Source of the DNA: Roseomonas xinghualingensis | GTDB taxonomy: Bacteria > Pseudomonadota > Alphaproteobacteria > Acetobacterales > Acetobacteraceae | Length of the DNA: 64,000 bases | Direction of reading: 5' to 3' | Assembly: GCF_025791835.1 (NCBI RefSeq) | Contig: NZ_JAOXLP010000009.1 | Location: forward strand, 1-64,000 | In this document: one piece after another, positions 61,662-64,000 of the stretch | Layout: each line of letters opens with the position of its first letter | Position numbering within the stretch: position 1 is the stretch's first letter | Made by a program: the position numbers and the translations under genes | The notes under the pieces: model-generated | What the model was told of the DNA's origin: nothing | Database searches by the model: none | The model's input: the letters and a program-made list of their open reading frames with translations, nothing else

Positions 61662-61920
61662 AGCGTTTTGGGATGCAGGCGGCCGCGGGCGGCGCTCCGG
61701 GTCACGGTACGCGTCCCTCATGATGGGGGGCGGGAGAGATGGCGGCTTCGCTGCTCTGCAACGTGATGCTGGGGCCTGTCTGCGCTTCTTCGAGGCACAG
61801 GCAGCATGCTGGCCCGGCCCGGCCGGGGCGGAGTTCTGCCCGGTATCCTGACGGTGCTTCAAGCCGGGCGCAGCGAAGTGGGCGCTGACGCGTTGTCCGG
61901 TCTGATCGGGAGATGCGCGC

Positions 61921-62898
61921 ATGTTCGACACGAAGCGGCTGCTGGAGGGCTTCCTCGGGGCGCAGGGCAGCAAGGGTCAATGGAGCGATTCCCGCCAGGG
62001 CGGGATCGGCAGCCTCGGTGGCGGACGCGGAGGCTCGCTGCAGGATGTGCTCGGCGGGCTGTTGGGCGGCGGGATCGGCAGCCTGGGCGGCAAGGCGCGG
62101 ACGGGTGGCGGGATCGGCAGCCTGGGTGGCCAGGCGCAGACAGGTGGCGGGATCGGCAGCCTGGGCGGCGCCATCGGGACGGCCGCCGCTGGCGGGCTTC
62201 TGGGGTCGGTGCTGGGCGGGCGCCGGCGCAGCGGCGGCGGAGGGCTGCTGCGGATGGGTGGGCTCGCGGTGCTGGGGACGCTGGCCTATCGCGCCTATCA
62301 GCAATGGCAGGAAACGCAGGGCCAGGGACAGGCGGCGCCCCAGCAGGGGCGGCCGGAGGCGGGTTTCGGGGGCGGCTCGGTGCCGGCCTCAACCCCGGCT
62401 TCGGGGCCGTGGTCTGGCCCGGCGCCGGCCCAGCCTGCGGGGGCTGGCGCCCTTGCGCTGCCGCCGGCGGAGGATTTCGCACGGGATGACGTACCGGCGG
62501 CGGATGGCCAGCCCTTCGGCCTGTCACTGGTGAAGGCCATGATCTCGGCGGCCAAGGCGGACGGCCACATGGATGGCGCCGAGCGGGGGCGCGTCTTCGA
62601 GGAGGTGGAGCGGCTGGAACTGGATGCCGAGGCGAAGGGCTTCGTCTTCCAGGCGCTGGATGCGCCGGCCGATCCTTCGGCCGTGGCGGCCATGGCGCGG
62701 ACCGAGGCGCAGAAGGCCGAGATCTACATGGTCTCGCGCCTGGTGGCGGAGCCGGACACGGCGGCGGAGCGGGCTTATCTGGACGCGCTGGCGCATCGGC
62801 TGGGGCTGGCGGCCGGGCTGCGGCAGTCGCTGGACCAGCAGGCGGCGGAGGCGAGCCGGATCGCCGCCTCTGGCCAGGTGCCGGGGCAGCCGTCGTGA
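61921..62898 (+). CDS. DUF533 (YebE-like, TerB-fold) protein with glycine-rich repeats
   Basis: 325 residues. The first 30 residues start with MFDTKRLLEGFLGAQGS. A Gly-rich part follows with four copies of GGIGSLGG, the last three in tandem 33-base units (about 62073-62166). A short hydrophobic stretch with LLRMGGLAVLGTLAYRAYQQW comes next, a disordered Pro/Gly linker, and a C-terminal TerB-like domain (LVKAMISAAKADGHMDGAER, VFEEVERLELDAEAKGFV). DUF533 proteins are inner-membrane proteins of unknown role. The tandem array may vary in copy number between strains. Confidence 0.85.
   Translation: MFDTKRLLEGFLGAQGSKGQWSDSRQGGIGSLGGGRGGSLQDVLGGLLGGGIGSLGGKARTGGGIGSLGGQAQTGGGIGSLGGAIGTAAAGGLLGSVLGGRRRSGGGGLLRMGGLAVLGTLAYRAYQQWQETQGQGQAAPQQGRPEAGFGGGSVPASTPASGPWSGPAPAQPAGAGALALPPAEDFARDDVPAADGQPFGLSLVKAMISAAKADGHMDGAERGRVFEEVERLELDAEAKGFVFQALDAPADPSAVAAMARTEAQKAEIYMVSRLVAEPDTAAERAYLDALAHRLGLAAGLRQSLDQQAAEASRIAASGQVPGQPS
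62073..62166 (+). repeat. 33-base coding tandem repeat in the DUF533 gene
   Basis: Three near-identical copies of GGCGGGATCGGCAGCCTGGG, with spacers GCGCGGACGGGT and GCGCAGACAGGT, encode GGIGSLGG units. A degenerate fourth copy lies at about 62001. Spacing between copies is 39 bases as counted from the repeated core; the exact unit should be recounted. Confidence 0.6.
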
Positions 62899-63035
62899 GC
62901 GCGGTGGCGATGGGCACGGCCTTGCTGGGCGCGGTGCTGCTGGGAGGCGCGCTGCTGGGTGTAACGGGCGCCGTCAGGCGGGCAGAAGTGCGCGCGCCTC
63001 GGCGGCGCGTTCGAGAGGCCATGCGTAGAAGTTGA
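62895..63035 (+). CDS. Possible 46-residue membrane peptide overlapping the DUF533 stop
   Basis: A GTG overlaps the DUF533 stop as GTGA and opens VSAVAMGTALLGAVLLGGAL, a single hydrophobic helix, then a basic tail ending in REAMRRS. It overlaps the 3' end of the FkbM gene on the other strand by about 60 bases, and the basic tail is probably just antisense of that gene. No ribosome site is clear. I give it only low weight. Confidence 0.2.
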   Translation: MSAVAMGTALLGAVLLGGALLGVTGAVRRAEVRAPRRRVREAMRRS

Positions 63036-63687
63036 AGACATAGGGGTCCGAGGCCTCGAAGACCGAAGGGTCCGGGCTGGCGCGCTGCATGGTCGGGCGA
63101 TGGAGCGCGGCCATGGGGTGCCAGCGGCCTTCATGCACGAAGGCGGTTTCGTAGCCGAGCGCGTCCAGGAAAGCGGGGACGGCCCAGGTGCAGCCCTCGG
63201 CGTGGCGTTCCTCCAGCTCCAGGGTGAGCAGGGGGCGGCAGCGGGCAAGGGTGGCGCGGGCGCCGCGCAGGATGGCGTATTCCGCCCCCTCGGCATCGAG
63301 CTTGATGGCGGTGCAATCCGTGATGGCGAGGCTGTCCAGTGTGATGGCGCTGACCGTCTCCTGGCGGATGGCGACACGCGCCGATTCATGGGCGGCGTAG
63401 GTCTTGGCCGTGCTGGCCCATTGCCATTGCGGGGCATCGTCGAGGAGCGGGATGGAGAGGGTGGCCTCGCCTTCGGCATCGCCGAGTGCTTCCGGGCGAA
63501 TCTCGATGTTGGGGATGCTGGCGGTGGCGCGCGCAAGGGCGGCGCGGGCGGTGGCGAGGGGTTCGAATGCGATCACCCGCGCGCCGGGCAGGGCGGCGAG
63601 AGGGAGGGTCAGCAGGCCCTCATGCGCGCCAATGTCGATCAGGGTGCCCGGGCGGTGGAGGGCGGTGAGGAAGGTCAACTCGTCCAT
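62974..63687 (-). CDS. FkbM-family SAM-dependent methyltransferase
   Basis: 237 residues from the ATG at 63687. The SAM-binding glycine loop is GTLIDIGAHEGLLTLPLA near residues 14-31, followed by VIAFEPLATARAALARA, IRPEALGDAEGEATL and the FkbM-type strand AIKLDAEGAEYAILRGA near 130. It probably O-methylates a sugar, polyketide or lipid. No glycosyltransferase or biosynthetic gene is beside it, so the substrate is open. A longer upstream frame is not conserved. Confidence 0.85.
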   Translation of the reverse strand: MDELTFLTALHRPGTLIDIGAHEGLLTLPLAALPGARVIAFEPLATARAALARATASIPNIEIRPEALGDAEGEATLSIPLLDDAPQWQWASTAKTYAAHESARVAIRQETVSAITLDSLAITDCTAIKLDAEGAEYAILRGARATLARCRPLLTLELEERHAEGCTWAVPAFLDALGYETAFVHEGRWHPMAALHRPTMQRASPDPSVFEASDPYVFNFYAWPLERAAEARALLPA

Positions 63688-63771
63688 GGTGCTGAGATGG
63701 CGGGGAGGCGCGGAGCCGCAACCGGGTGGAGCACGATGCGTTCGAGTTCGGCAACGACAAGGAGGTGCGAC

Positions 63772-64000
63772 ATGCGGGTGATTGCCCTTGCCGCGGCCGC
63801 CATCACGATTTCGGCCCTGCCTGCCATGGCGAGCCAGGACCCTGTGGGCGGCGAGCTGAAGCAGCATGAGGGGTCGATGAGCCGGACCGGGCGGTCGCCC
63901 GGGGCGCCGGTGGATCGCGGGCCCTCCACAGCCGAGGCGAACCGCGCCTTCATGGGCGGCGGAATGGTGCTGGAGGGTGCGCCAGGTGCGTCGGCGCCGG
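63772..64000 (+). CDS. Secreted protein, truncated by window end
   Basis: The ATG at 63772 has GGAGGT 5 bases upstream. A signal peptide MRVIALAAAAITISALPAMA is followed by SQDPVGGELKQHEGSMSRTG and a Gly/Pro/Ser-rich stretch with AEANRAFMGGGMVLEGAPGA. The frame is open to the right edge, so about 76 residues are seen. I do not recognise a family. Confidence 0.65.
   Translation, partial: MRVIALAAAAITISALPAMASQDPVGGELKQHEGSMSRTGRSPGAPVDRGPSTAEANRAFMGGGMVLEGAPGASAP

Noticed and set aside
1..64000. CRISPR array, prophage, integron or toxin-antitoxin module
   Set aside because: No regularly spaced direct repeats, phage structural genes, integrase or recognisable toxin-antitoxin pair were found on either strand.

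Overview
The window is very GC-rich, densely coded and strongly biased to G or C at third codon positions. The gene families point to an alphaproteobacterium of the Acetobacteraceae, most likely Roseomonas or a close relative. The reasons are four tripartite-tricarboxylate (Bug/TctC) receptors, an Mla operon with a STAS-fused permease, an HWE-type histidine kinase, DUF1289 and DUF1491 proteins, and a form II CoxL-type molybdoprotein. This taxonomic placement is inferred from family content and was not tested by a search. No rRNA, tRNA, CRISPR array or prophage was seen. The only mobile-element trace is the 3' end of an IS481-type transposase at the left edge.

Layout. 1-7.7 kb: IS481 remnant, a frame-damaged PhyH dioxygenase, an SPFH protein, a class IV aminotransferase, a GNAT and a LOG-family protein, a TrmH/SpoU methyltransferase, an ECF42-like sigma factor with its DGPF partner, and a DUF1003/DUF1289 pair. 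7.9-15.4 kb: three Bug receptors, an SDR, an orphan amino-acid receptor, and a GntR-Bug-UxaA sugar-acid cassette. 15.5-20.5 kb: a tightly overlapping operon of a flavin amine oxidase and an Mla lipid transporter (permease, ATPase, MCE protein, lipoprotein). 20.6-28.5 kb: a membrane protein, an orphan xanthine dehydrogenase-family large subunit and an RND efflux pump. 28.8-31.2 kb: an IclR regulator and a stomatin-NfeD pair. 31.2-36.8 kb: a four-gene catabolic operon (Ldh dehydrogenase, amidinohydrolase, FAD-linked oxidase, MFS) divergent from an HpcH/HpaI aldolase.

36.8-48.5 kb: a 50-residue membrane protein, a RidA/TetR divergent pair with three near-identical operators, an HWE kinase, a mannose-1-phosphate guanylyltransferase, TctB-TctA permease genes divergent from an M20 amidohydrolase plus ketopantoate reductase, and several small proteins. 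48.5-55.2 kb: cytochrome b561, a three-gene MotA/MotB/OmpA-like envelope operon, a cyclopropane fatty acid synthase and a GAF histidine kinase. 55.3-64 kb: suhB, efp, a fourth Bug receptor, manganese catalase, divergent epmB and epmA, a DUF533 protein, an FkbM methyltransferase and a truncated secreted protein.

Three functional links stand out. Elongation factor P lies within about 5.5 kb of both enzymes that make and attach beta-lysine to it (EpmB, EpmA). One TctAB permease could be shared by four receptors that lack their own permease. The MotA/MotB/OmpA-like trio looks like an ion-driven envelope machine that is not flagellar.
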